From assembly GCA_949710005.1 (NCBI GenBank), contig OX453286.1, positions 10,957,498-11,021,497 on the forward strand: a stretch of 64,000 nucleotides of DNA, in the 5' to 3' direction. Position numbers and translations under genes: made by a program. The number at the start of each line of letters is the position of its first letter. Within the stretch, counting starts at the first letter, position 1. This document shows positions 47,401-57,384 of this stretch, piece by piece. The DNA is from Ricordea florida. Taxonomy: Eukaryota; Cnidaria; Anthozoa; Corallimorpharia; Ricordeidae. A model generated the notes under the pieces. The model was not told where the DNA came from, made no database searches, and worked only from the letters and a program-made list of their open reading frames with translations.

Positions 47401-48343
47401 CATTAATATTAAATGAATTGCAAGACCAAGATTACACACAGTTGGTACAAACATTCAACAAAAAGCAAAGATAAGTTTTTTTATCACATCTTGCATCTAA
47501 TTAAAACATCGGACAAACCATTCTACAATTTCCTCTCTGGAGGGACTGGAGTGGGCAAGTCCCACATGGTCAAATCACTGTATCAAGCAGCATTGAAATA
47601 TTATACCTCAAAAAGCTGGTGAGAACTTCAATGATGTTAAAATATTATTGCTAGCTCCAACTGGAAAAGCTGCTTTTGGCATCAAAGATAATACAGTACA
47701 TAGTACGCTGGCAATTCCAGCCAGTCAGTCACTAAAAAATTACAAACCTCTTGACTCAAGCAGACTTAACATCCTAAGATGTAAGCTTCACGCTACCAAA
47801 CTAATATTTCTAGATGAGAGTTCTATGGTAGGCAATCCTATGTTCAAAATACAAATAAATAATAGACTAAAATATATTTAGGGCAGCAGAGAATTATTTG
47901 GAGGTGTTAGCATCATTGCACTGGGTGATTTATTTCAGCTAGAACCAGTCATGGATGCCTATGTCTTTAAGGACATGAAAAACTCAGAATATGCAGCTCT
48001 TGCCCCTAACATATGGAAGGAACTTTTTACAATGTTTGAACTAGATGAAATTATGAGACAAAGAGAAAGTAAGGCATTTGCTGAAATTCTTAACAGGCTC
48101 AGAGAAGGTAATCACACTCCTGAGGACATCACAAAACTTAAAGAAAGATGCATTTCAGAAAACTGTCCAAATTACCCAATTGATATTCCTCATTTGTTCA
48201 AACAAAATTCTAAAGTTGATGAGTTTAATAATAGAGTTCACATGGCAGCAAGTGGTGATAAATATGTCATCAAAGCATTAGACAGTGTTATAGGAGCTAA
48301 CTCTGCAGAACTTAGAGATAAGATATTGAAGCAAATACCACTT
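47401..48343 (+). pseudogene. Helentron PIF1-type helicase, first part
   Basis: Motifs in order: Walker A in LSGGTGVGKSHMVKSL, LLLAPTGKAAFGI (Ia), IFLDESSMV (Walker B), ALGDLFQLEPV (III) and later DEIMRQRE. A frameshift near 47620 and a TAG at 47879 interrupt it. It is cut at 48343, directly after ILKQIPL, by the Gypsy element; removing the element and one copy of ACTT restores continuous coding. The helicase would unwind DNA during rolling-circle movement. Confidence 0.9.
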
Positions 48344-48509
48344 TGTTGATAGGAGACAATTCTGTCATTGTATCATAAGGGTCAGCGGTGTTCCGCGTGG
48401 GCCGTATTGTATGTGTAAAACGAAGATGGCTACATGTGCTCTGAGAATAAAGTGTTGTGTTCTCGAAAGCGGTTGTCCCTTTGATGGAAGCTTTCCCAAC
48501 CGGTCAACA
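48344..48509 (+). repeat. 5' LTR of Gypsy element
   Basis: 166 bp, beginning TGTTGA and ending TCAACA (perfect 6-bp inverted ends). AATAAA at 48446-48451 is a likely polyadenylation signal. The one difference from the 3' LTR is cgaaagcgg here against cgaaagcag. Confidence 0.95.
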
Positions 48510-48522
48510 TGGTGTCAGAAGT
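48510..48522 (+). promoter_or_regulatory. Primer binding site, tRNA-Leu type
   Basis: TGGTGTCAGAAGT directly follows the 5' LTR. It matches the complement of the 3' end of animal tRNA-Leu plus CCA over 13 bases. Confidence 0.75.
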
Positions 48523-48674
48523 AGACGAACACGCGCCTAAAGTCAGGAGGTTTCGTCCATAGTATGGTCAGTTTATGTTTGAGAACGAACTGTGGGAGTT
48601 GTACGAATCGTTCCCGCCATTTTCGGATGTTATCAAGCTTGTGCCCGTATAAATTGTTTGTGTTTGCTGTTATC

Positions 48675-51600
48675 ATGGCCACCGCTCCAGTGGGTTTTCC
48701 TGTCCCTCAAATGCAAGAGGGACTAGATGAGCGAGAAGCTCTAGACTGTTTCATATTGGATTATATTGATTATTGCACGGTGATGGGATGGTTCGAGTGG
48801 AAAGACGGATGTAAATATGACGATCAAAGCGAGGATGGGAAAAAACAATGGAAGAAACAAAACCTTTGCATGTCAACACTTTGAGCAACTCTGCCTTCGA
48901 AGATGAAGAGATTGATTAATCCAAACAACAAAATGCTGGGATTATCCGAAGAAGATAAGAGTGACCCGGTAAAAGTTATTAAACCCTCATTAAGCGCCTT
49001 GGAGGCAGTGTCAGTGTTCAAGCTGAGCAAACGAAAATGGGACGCATGTTTCAGTCCGAAGGAGAGTCCATTAGTGCGTGGGAGTGTCGAGTGGTGGAGC
49101 GAGCTAGATATTGTGAATATGGGAATTTTGAAGATCAAGCATGCCGCGACCATTTTATTGCTGGCTTGGTGGACGAAATTTTACAAGGAAAGTTAAATAC
49201 TAATGGTCATCGTGACAAGGATGGTAACATTGTGGAGTTCCGTACTGTGGTTGAAATAGCAAAGAATTATGAATCCTCCACTGATGCTCGAAGGCTTATG
49301 AGGCAACTCCGTGGAGATCAAGAACAGGTGAATTGGACCGAAAAAGCCTCCCAGTTAAAGCAAAACAACACTCGTTCGCAAAACCAAAGAAATGGCAAAG
49401 AGTCATCCAGAAAACAGTCTGAGTGTAACTACTGTGGGGCAACACCGAGTCACCCAAAGGAAAAGTGTCGTGCATTTCTCCTTAAGTATAAGTGCAGAAA
49501 ATGTGGCAAAGAAGGCCATATCGCTCGGAAATGTTTGAGCAAACCTCAGAATGTGAATGCATTGGATGATTCAGTTTGTGAAGAAACATATAATTTGTTT
49601 ACTCTGGACACTTACTCTGTGAGATCGGTATCTGTACAGAAGGGGAAAAAGTTTTTCGCAGCAATCAAATTATCTGCAGCAAAAAAATTTTTCACTTGGA
49701 AAACTTTGCAATTAGATACTGCGTCAACAACCAACACCCTTGCAGTGGAGGACCTCCGGAGCATGTGTCCAGCAGGAGTTGACATCCATGGCCTAATCAA
49801 ACCCTCCTCTGCCATCCTGCGTACCTATGGAGGAGGTGTAATAAAGCCAGTGGGGCAAATAGACTTGGTCTGTGAAACTCAAGGAAAGTTTCACACTCTT
49901 CAGTTTCAGCTGTTAAATAAGGATGTCATGGGATCACAGCCACCTCTTCTAAGTGGATCTGATTGTGTTAGATTAGGCCTGGTTGAGATAAGAGGAAACA
50001 CCGGCTCCTTGGATCGTAACAACCAAAAAGAGGGTGCCTCAGAAGTGTGCCAGCTTACCTCGGGACCTCTGCGAGGAAGAGTGGAGGAAAGTGGAACTCC
50101 TGCTCAGGAAGTCAGGCCCACCTCACTGAATGGTAGTGCAACAGAAGAGATTAATGTGACTGAGGAAACCACCAGCACCTCTCTAGTACATGGTACGTGT
50201 GAGGATATTAGTGTAGTTCATCGTGCTGTCATCAGTGAAGAAAAAGTTCGTCCAAAGAGGAGCATGGCTAGTGAGGTGGGTGTGTCCCATGTGCCTGTCC
50301 CCTGGGGAAAACTGACTAAAGCCATTGTCATGGATGCCTTTAAGGATGTCCATACAGGGTTAGGAACTTTGGGGCCGCCCCTGCACATCAGCATGAACCC
50401 TAATGTGACTCCAATCCAAGCTCATCCACATCGGTGCCCTGTAGCAAAGGAAACAAAAGCATCTGATGCAATACGCGACCTTGAAAAACAAGGTATCCTG
50501 AAAAAGGTTACTGAACCGACTGCATGGATCTCCAACAGCGTCTATAGGGAGAAACCCGACGAAAGCATTCGTGTGTGTATTGATCCTAGCCAAACGATCA
50601 ATAAAGCCATTGAAGTCCCAAAGTACCCCATTCCTACAGTTGATGAGTTACTGCCTAAGTTGAACAATGCCAAGATTTTTTCCTGTGTGGACGTGTACAA
50701 GGGGTTCACGAACATTGAGTTAGATGACAGTTCCTCATTCCTAACAACCATGCATACTCCAATTGGTCGTTACCGTTGGTTGCGTATGCCGTTTGGGGTC
50801 AGTTTAGGACCAGAGGAATACCAGCGTAGGCAACATGAAGCATTGGAAGGATTGGCTGGTGTGGTGAACAAGGCTGATGACATTTTGGTCTTTGGGAGTG
50901 GAGATAGTATGGAGGAGGCTGAGAAGGATCACGATATTAACTTGTGGAACTTAATGCTGCGGTGCCGTGAAGTAAATCTCAAGTTAAACCCAAGGAAATT
51001 TCAGTTCAAAGTGAAACAAGTTACTTGGATGGGCCATCTCCTTAGCAGTAATGGCATCACCCCACATCCAGATCGAGTCCAGGCTATTAAGGACATGAAC
51101 CCACCACAAGATGTGAAAGGGGTTCAGCGGTTCCTGGGCATGTGCAATTATTTGTCACGCTTCACCCCAAACCTTGCAAAAATTGTGAAGCCACTCACTG
51201 AGCTGACACATGTGAATGCAGTGTGGTCGTGGTCCTCCCAGCATGACAAAGCTTTTAAGACAGCCAAAAGCTTAATTGCAAATGCCACGACGTTGAAGTT
51301 CTTTGATGTGAACAAGCCATGTGTATTACAAGTGGACGCCAGTGACACAGGCCTTGGGGGTGCCCTGTTGCAAGATGGGCAACCTGTGGCTTTTACAAGT
51401 TCAACGCTGTCAGCAACTGAAGTCAACTATGCACCTATTGAAAAGGAATGTCTGGCCATCAAAGTAGCCTGTACAAAGTTCTACCAGTATCTTTATGGTA
51501 AACAAGATGTTATAGTACATTCTGATCACCAGCCGTTAGAAACGATTTTTAAAAAGCCCCTGAGTAGAGCCCCAAGACGCCTTCAACGGATGATGCTTCA

Positions 51601-53114
51601 GCTACAGCCGTTCAAATTCACAGTAGTTTACAAGAAAGGCAAGTACATGTACTTGGCCGATACACTGTCAAGAGCCGCCTTGAACCTCCCAACACCCTCA
51701 GACCCACAAGAAGAGGTGTTCCAGTGCAACTCAGAGGATGCACTAGAGATGTTCCGGGTAGAACTAGAGACCATGGAACTAGACTCCCCTGACATGTATC
51801 CTAGCACCCTGGTGGACATTAAAGCTGAAACCAAGGCGGATCCTACCTTGTCAGTCCTATGTATGTTCGTGGCCCATGGTTGGCCCTCCGACAAATCACA
51901 GGTGCCCACAGCACTCCGTCATTACTATCCGTTAAGGGATGAGCTAGCGGTATACAATGGTGTATTGTACAGGTCACACAAAGTCCTCATTCCTGGGAAG
52001 CTGCAGTTTACTATGCTGAAAAAACTCCACCGCGGTCACCAGGGCGGTGAAAGCATGATTCGCCGGGCTCGAGAAGTAATGTACTGGCCTGGAATGCAAG
52101 CTGCAATCCTTCAAGAGAGTGCCAAATGTTCGTTGTGTGCTAGCTATGGCTCAGCCCTCCCAAAGGAACCGATGTTGTCTCATGAAATTCCACAAGGTCC
52201 ATGGAAATTTATCTCGCAGGACCTCTTCAAGCAGGGTGGGCGTTGGTATTCTGTTACGGTAGACCACTACAGTGACTGGTTTGAGGTCGATCTGTTGAAT
52301 GACGATATCACTGCTGCCAATGTTATCTCAGTCACAAAGGCACACTTTGCCCGTTATGGTATACCAGATATATTTTTGTCCGACAATGGACCTCAGTATA
52401 CCTCTCAGGAATTTTCGAACTTTGCCAACACCTATGGTTTCAAGTTGATTACCCGGTCAACCGTATTATGCTAGAGCTACCGGTAAAGCTGAAGCTGCCG
52501 TTAAGGAGGCCAAGAAGATGTTAAAAAAGTCAGACCTCTGCACTGGTCTCTTAGACCATAGGAACACTCCGCCTCAGGGTATGTCTTACTCCCCGGCACA
52601 AAGGTTTCTCTGCCGATGAACAAAGTCTAACTTACCAACATCTGAATCTTTGTTGAGCCAATCTGTGCCACCTGTAAACGTAGTCCGTGACGAGCATCTG
52701 GGTAGGCGAGCTAAAGCCAAAGCTCATTATGACAAGACTGCCAGCAGAGACTTACCCCCTCTTACGCCTGGACAGTATGTGTACACCAGGCCAAATGACC
52801 ATCACCATGGTGAACAGTGGGGTCACGGCGAAGTCTTGGGCGAAGTAACATCAAGCTCGTACGTGATAAAAATGCAAGACGGGCTGGTTAGACGGAACAG
52901 GATCCACTTAAGACCTAAAGAGCGTCAGGTCCCATGTGACCCACAAGCCTTGCCAGAACAACCAGTAATAGATAGTGGTGTGGATGTTGGAAATTCTGCG
53001 GAAACCATAGTGCCTAACCCCACTTCCGAGTCCACAAATGAGAATTCACTTCCACCAGTGCAAACTTCGCGTTATGGCCGGCCGATTAGACCACCAAAGA
53101 GACTGGACCTTTGA
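48675..53114 (+). pseudogene. Gypsy gag-pol polyprotein gene
   Basis: The ATG at 48675 (MATAPVGFPVPQM) starts gag. A TGA at 48882 and a frameshift near 49030 precede a 1145-codon open stretch. It carries two zinc knuckles (CNYCGATPSHPKEKC, CRKCGKEGHIARKC), a protease-like DTAST (about 49720), RT (FSCVDVYKGF, WLRMPFG, KADDILVF), RNase H (LQVDASDTGLGG, YAPIEKECLAI, HSDHQPLE), and integrase with an H2C2 finger (HRGHQ ... CSLC), the first core Asp in ISQDLF and the second in FLSDNGPQYTS. A frameshift near 52460 and a TGA at about 52617 break the integrase. The C-terminus has GQYVYTRPNDHH and ends RPPKRLDL. Its products would make virus-like particles and integrate the cDNA. Confidence 0.9.
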
Positions 53115-53264
53115 AACTGGAGACTATAGTGCAGTATGGTACTTGATGTTGACAATTATCTGACATTGCCTGTTCACATTTGTTAGTGTTAATGACTTCT
53201 TATGTGTTTTTTTTTGTATTATTATTATTTTTCAAAACATATTAACATGTTAATAGTTTTCTTT

Positions 53265-53275
53265 GAAAGGGAGGA
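53265..53275 (+). promoter_or_regulatory. Polypurine tract
   Basis: gaaagggagga immediately upstream of the 3' LTR; the plus-strand primer site of the element. Confidence 0.8.
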
Positions 53276-53441
53276 TGTTGATAGGAGACAATTCTGTCAT
53301 TGTATCATAAGGGTCAGCGGTGTTCCGCGTGGGCCGTATTGTATGTGTAAAACGAAGATGGCTACATGTGCTCTGAGAATAAAGTGTTGTGTTCTCGAAA
53401 GCAGTTGTCCCTTTGATGGAAGCTTTCCCAACCGGTCAACA
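53276..53441 (+). repeat. 3' LTR of Gypsy element
   Basis: 166 bp, from TGTTGA to TCAACA, matching the 5' LTR at all positions but one. It is followed by the ACTT duplication and the resumed Helentron helicase. Confidence 0.95.
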
Positions 53442-53954
53442 ACTTGACCCTAGGAAAACTAAGCAATTAGCTTCAAACCTTCAACTTGCTGAGGGTGAGA
53501 GAACAGAAACTGCAATAAACGAACTGATGATGGTATGACAAATGGTGCTGGCAATATAATAAAGAGGATACAATTACATGACAGAAATAAACCATCTGGT
53601 GTAATATGGGTACAATTTGACCATGCAGATGTGGGAGAAAAAACCAGACATAATAATCGAGCATGGACTCCAGTAAAACCTATAACTTTACAATTTGCTG
53701 TTGGAAGAACTCAAGCAGCTCAAGTAGTAAGAAAATAGTTTCCTCTAAGACCTGCGGCTGCTAAAACCATACACAGATCACAAGGTGATATTGAAACTAA
53801 AATAGTTGTTAACATCACCAGAAGAACAATACCTCATATACATTATGTAGGATTGAGTAGAGTAACAACCATTGAAGGATTGTATATCACTGACCTGTGT
53901 GAAAGCAAATTAGCTGTCAATCCTCAAGTAAAAGCTAAAATGCAACTTTTATGA
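53442..53954 (+). pseudogene. Helentron PIF1-type helicase, C-terminal part
   Basis: It resumes with DPRKTKQLASNLQLAEGE and continues with MTNGAGNII, WVQFDHADVGEKTR, then LRPAAAKTIHRSQGD and HYVGLSRVTTIEGLYI, the last helicase motifs (V and VI). A frameshift near 53530 and a stop near 53740 interrupt it. It ends at TGA (about 53952) before the endonuclease domain. Confidence 0.85.
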
Positions 53955-54017
53955 ACGGAAAGGAATCTCAAGCTTTCTATTACCCCTATCTATTATACCG
54001 ACAAGACTGCCTTTTAA

Positions 54018-54668
54018 GTGTGCTTCCTGAATACAAGATCATTGCATAGACATATTGAAGACATATGCAGTGATATGAACTATACAAGTATTGATGTCAA
54101 TATTTTCTCAGAAACGAGATTGAGTCATTTGCACAAAGATACTGACTATGCCATAACAGGGTATACCTTATTTAGAAATGACAATAACTCCACAGCTATC
54201 ACTACAAGGCCGTATGGAGGCACAGCAATATACAGTAAAATGCCCTTTGCTTCTGGGTATCCACTTCGCAAAAACAGTAATGACATTGAGATAACTATAA
54301 TAGAAATCATCACAATCCCAAATCTCACGATCACAGGTGTTTACCGCTCACCAAAAGTATCAGTTACTCAGATGTGTACAGCACTTAACCAAATTTTGAA
54401 TCAGTATTGTTCTCATTTCTGTATTTTTATTGGTGACTTTAATGTCAATTGGTTAAACCAAAAAGACAAAACTCATCTTCATAACTTGTTTATTACAAAC
54501 AATAATTATAGGCAATTAGTATCATGCTATACTACTGATAACTGCACCACTATTGATCATATCTATACTAATTTGCCAGAACCAGAAGTCACTCACCACA
54601 TTTTAGAAACATATTTCTCTGATCACAAAGTAATATGTGCATTAATTCAAGCAAAAACTGCACAGTAA
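54018..54668 (+). pseudogene. Helentron C-terminal AP-like endonuclease domain
   Basis: About 216 codons of endonuclease/exonuclease/phosphatase fold: CFLNTRSLHRHI (Asn), IFSETRLSH (Glu), IFIGDFNVNWL (Asp-x-Asn), TTIDHIYTNL and FSDHKVICAL (Asp-His). All catalytic motifs are present and the segment is uninterrupted. It is normally the C-terminal domain of the Helentron polyprotein, also found in non-LTR retrotransposons. Two stops just upstream (about 53952 and 54015) separate it from the helicase, so it would not be made as part of the fusion. Confidence 0.85.
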
Positions 54669-54965
54669 TTTATTGTTCTAAAGAACACTATCTAGAATGT
54701 TACAATGTATTACCAAAAACAGTAACTGCATGGAGAATACTAAAGAACCTCTATTGAACAAAGTTCTCTGTATAACAAACAATATTTGTTACCTTCACTT
54801 ATGCTAAAATATATGTGAACACCATTGATTTAATAAAACTTGTTCTCTTGAACACATAATACCAGTCCCTTGGCCCTTCATTATATTTAGGGTCCACTAT
54901 AATAATATTGTTTTAATATATTACTGAAAAAAAAAATTGGCTTCTGATATTAATGCCTATGATTC
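54669..54965. other. Helentron 3' flank
   Basis: AT-rich sequence. The Helentron 3' end should lie here; I found no convincing terminal hairpin. Confidence 0.4.
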
Positions 54966-55137
54966 CAGTGGCAGATCTAGTCAAAGGCATGGAGTTGGGT
55001 GAGGGGGATAAGCCGTAACGTTATGGTGCAAATTTGAAGGCCCAAAAGGCTGACGGTTTTTGTACCACCATTCTAATTCAAGGCCAGAAGGGCTGGAGAA
55101 TGTTCTCACCTTTGAAAGAAGTCTGGATCTGCCACTG
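54966..55137. mobile_element. 172-bp MITE with CAGTGGC ends
   Basis: Begins cagtggcagatctag and ends tctggatctgccactg, an inverted repeat of about 15 bp with one mismatch. It is related to the fragment at 17564. hAT-like ends; flanks do not show a clear 8-bp duplication. Confidence 0.7.
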
Positions 55138-55272
55138 AGTACACTTACATTTTTTCCATGATCAGTACATAAAATTAATTCCAAGCACCTGTTAAGTCAT
55201 AGGTAAGTAACTTTTGTTTTAGATATGGGGGAGGTGTTTTTTGTTTCTTCAGCTATTTCTGGATAGTCAACC

Positions 55273-55563
55273 ATGGAAGAACAAAAAGCACAGCATGAAA
55301 GTTTTATAACAGGCTATTTGCACAATGTGTCACCAATTCTGACAAGCAACAAAACAAAGTACTTTGACATGCAAATACAAACTGGTGAAGATGAGGTGAA
55401 ACGCCGTATTTGCTTCTCTCCTCCACGTATAGAAGAATTCAACAAGCACAGTAAAAGCAAGAGTCCAGTTAAGATCAGCAAATTCCGCTTAGATAAAAGC
55501 TCAACCAGTGTGTGTATGGGACCAGATGTACAACTATCCCAACTAGATAAACTGGATTTTTAA
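55273..55563 (+). CDS. Hypothetical 96-aa protein, possibly truncated
   Basis: MEEQKAQHESFITGYLHNVS followed by KYFDMQIQTGEDEVKRRICF and SPVKISKFR. The beta-rich pattern with YFDMQIQT and RRICFSP resembles an OB-fold-like ssDNA-binding protein, but I do not recognise it with certainty. Its last 30 codons overlap the minus-strand capsid-like fragment, where the recognisable capsid sequence fades out, so this gene or the capsid gene is cut at a junction near 55565. It could belong to an element that preceded the Polinton-like segment. Confidence 0.4.
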   Translation: MEEQKAQHESFITGYLHNVSPILTSNKTKYFDMQIQTGEDEVKRRICFSPPRIEEFNKHSKSKSPVKISKFRLDKSSTSVCMGPDVQLSQLDKLDF

Positions 55564-56367
55564 AGGAAAACTTTGGCACGTTAATATGCTCATTAATCAC
55601 ACCATCATTAGGCTCAGAGATTGGAGATTTGTGAAGAAGTATTTTCTCATACGCAAACCCCCTTCCAGCCTGATACGAGGCAACAGCTTGATTGGCCAAT
55701 TGATTACTTGATATGCAGTAATACTCCAGTTCCATGTTTGTTAATTTTAATCAGGTGGTGTTTCAACGTTTGAATAAACGACGACATCAGAAACTGGAGC
55801 TAGAGTTATTTCAAATGTGAGGGGGTGTGGTAAGGCTCTTGGATAAAAGACTCCATGATCTTTCAGTATTGTATGGTCCAATGGTATCGCGTATTTGGTG
55901 TTATGGATCACAGCTAAAGTATTATCCTTCGCATTTGAGGTAACTTTGTCCCCAGCATTGGTTCTAATTTTCCTCACATTCTCAGATGATATACCCTGTC
56001 TCAATCTGTTCTCACGATCGGTCTCTGGCAAAAACAAATCATGATAAGTCTTGAATAAATCAAACCTATTAAGGTCCTCTATAATTTCACCCCCGAACAG
56101 AACCCTGTATCGTGAAACGAGGTTCCTTCCTAAGTTATTAACAAGGGTGTTGTTCTTGTGGCCTGTTACACTCATATCGAAAGTGATGTACACGCTACCA
56201 GGCACAATCACCAGGTTATCCGACAGTTTTGGTATGTCAATGTATGTCTCACCAGGATTGGCTGATGAGGGAGTTAATATGATTCGATTTAATGACGCCT
56301 CTGCCTTCAAACCTTTACGAAGTCTAGGAACATGATTAGGATCAAGAATGTCTGATATCCCTGCCAT
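55475..56367 (-). pseudogene. Polinton-type capsid-like protein fragment
   Basis: The ATG at 56367 (MAGISDILDPNHV) opens 206 codons with LVIVPGSVYITFDMSV, RYRVLFGGEIIEDLNRFDLF and HGVFYPRALPHPL, then LAPVSDVV. This matches a beta-rich protein common next to PolB in cnidarian Polinton-like elements; I infer a jelly-roll capsid protein. A frameshift at about 55735 separates a second part (LEYYCISSNQLANQ, INEHINVP), after which the sequence becomes unrelated near 55570. A full double-jelly-roll protein would be longer, so the C-terminus is missing. It would build the particle shell. Confidence 0.6.
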
Positions 56368-56394
56368 TTTAAATGCACAGAATCTTGTTTATAA

Positions 56395-57384
56395 ATGCCC
56401 AATGATAATGTTTTAAGTCATTTATATTACTCAACCAGTGGATATTGGAAAGGTTACACGGCTATACCCAAATTGGCGAGTGCGGCCAAAGTAAGTGAGA
56501 ATGTCGCGAGAGAATGGTTGGAGAAGCAAGCATTGTGGCAAATATATCTTCCACCCCCGAGGTATATACCCAGACCACATTGGGTCGTGGACAAGCCAAA
56601 AAAGATTCATCAAGCGGACTTATTATTTCTTCCTCACGATACAGTGAGAAGAAAAACATATCGCTATGCGCTGGTTGTGATTGATATTGCTTCTAGGTAC
56701 AAGGATGCTGAGGCACTGACCTCGAAGGATAGTGGTGAAGTAGCCAAGGCTTTTGAGAGGATATATACTCGTAAGCTACAGTGGCCGCAAACATTAATGG
56801 TTGATCCTGGTAAAGAATTCATGGGTAATGTCACACAATTGATGAATAAGCACCGAGTAAACATACAGCGAAGTGAAGCTGGGAATCATCGAGCGCAGGC
56901 TTTTGTCGAGAGGGCTAATAGAACGATTGGTGAAAAATTATTTAGTCATCAATATGCACAGGAGATGGTGAGTGATGGTAGGTCCAGGGTTTGGGTGAAA
57001 AGGTTGCCCGCTATTATGAAGACTTTGAATTCTGAACCCACACGTATCACAGGTAAAGAACCCGATGAAGCGTTGGAACTGAAAGAGATTGATATTAAGC
57101 CTATAGAATACAAGCGGCCTTTGGGTCTTGATGAGAAAAGGTTACCGCCAGGAGTTGAGGTCAGGTATTTATATTCCCCCGGTGAAGATGAAGGTGGTGA
57201 TAAACGAAGAGCTACCGATCCCATATGGAGCCTTGAGGTTTATGATATAGCCAGAAGTGTAATTTCACCAGATCAGCCAGTGTTGTACTATTTAGATGGA
57301 GTATCAAAGCGAGGATTTGTACGCGAGGAACTTCAAGTTGTGCCCGAAGATACTGAATTACCACCTGATAGAGTTCTTAAGTAA
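56395..57384 (+). CDS. Polinton integrase (rve-type)
   Basis: An uninterrupted 329-codon frame with ATG at 56395. An N-terminal helical region is followed by the integrase core: Asp75 in HQADLLFLP, Asp137 in LMVDPGKEF and Glu172 in AFVERANRTIGEKLF, the D,D(35)E arrangement with 34 residues between the second and third. The C-terminal part after residue 210 (RLPPGVEVRYLY, GFVREELQVV) is beta-rich, like the chromodomain/SH3-type tails of Polinton integrases. It would insert the element DNA. It starts 27 bp from the divergent capsid-like gene and its 3' end overlaps the TFIIB-like gene by 27 bp. It is the only main gene here with no visible break. Confidence 0.85.
   Translation: MPNDNVLSHLYYSTSGYWKGYTAIPKLASAAKVSENVAREWLEKQALWQIYLPPPRYIPRPHWVVDKPKKIHQADLLFLPHDTVRRKTYRYALVVIDIASRYKDAEALTSKDSGEVAKAFERIYTRKLQWPQTLMVDPGKEFMGNVTQLMNKHRVNIQRSEAGNHRAQAFVERANRTIGEKLFSHQYAQEMVSDGRSRVWVKRLPAIMKTLNSEPTRITGKEPDEALELKEIDIKPIEYKRPLGLDEKRLPPGVEVRYLYSPGEDEGGDKRRATDPIWSLEVYDIARSVISPDQPVLYYLDGVSKRGFVREELQVVPEDTELPPDRVLK

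Larger units (their letters stand above)
48344..53441 (+). mobile_element. Full-length Gypsy (Ty3-like) LTR retrotransposon
   Basis: 5098 bp with two 166-bp LTRs, a primer binding site, a polypurine tract and a gag-pol region. It is flanked by ACTT at 48340-48343 and 53442-53445, a 4-bp target duplication. The LTRs differ at one position that I can see. It is inserted in the sense orientation into the Helentron helicase. Internal stops and frameshifts make this copy defective as read. Confidence 0.95.
33377..54668 (+). mobile_element. Helentron (Helitron2-type), split by two insertions
   Basis: Pieces in collinear order are 33377-34420 (2A, OTU), 45351-48343 (Rep and first helicase part) and 53442-54668 (helicase end, endonuclease). 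This domain order (OTU, HUH Rep, PIF1-type helicase, C-terminal AP-like endonuclease) is that of animal Helentrons, which move by rolling-circle replication. A CACTA/HECT insertion occupies 34420-45350 and a Gypsy element 48344-53441. The zinc-finger-rich middle normally found between OTU and Rep is absent. The outer ends are not resolved. Confidence 0.8.
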
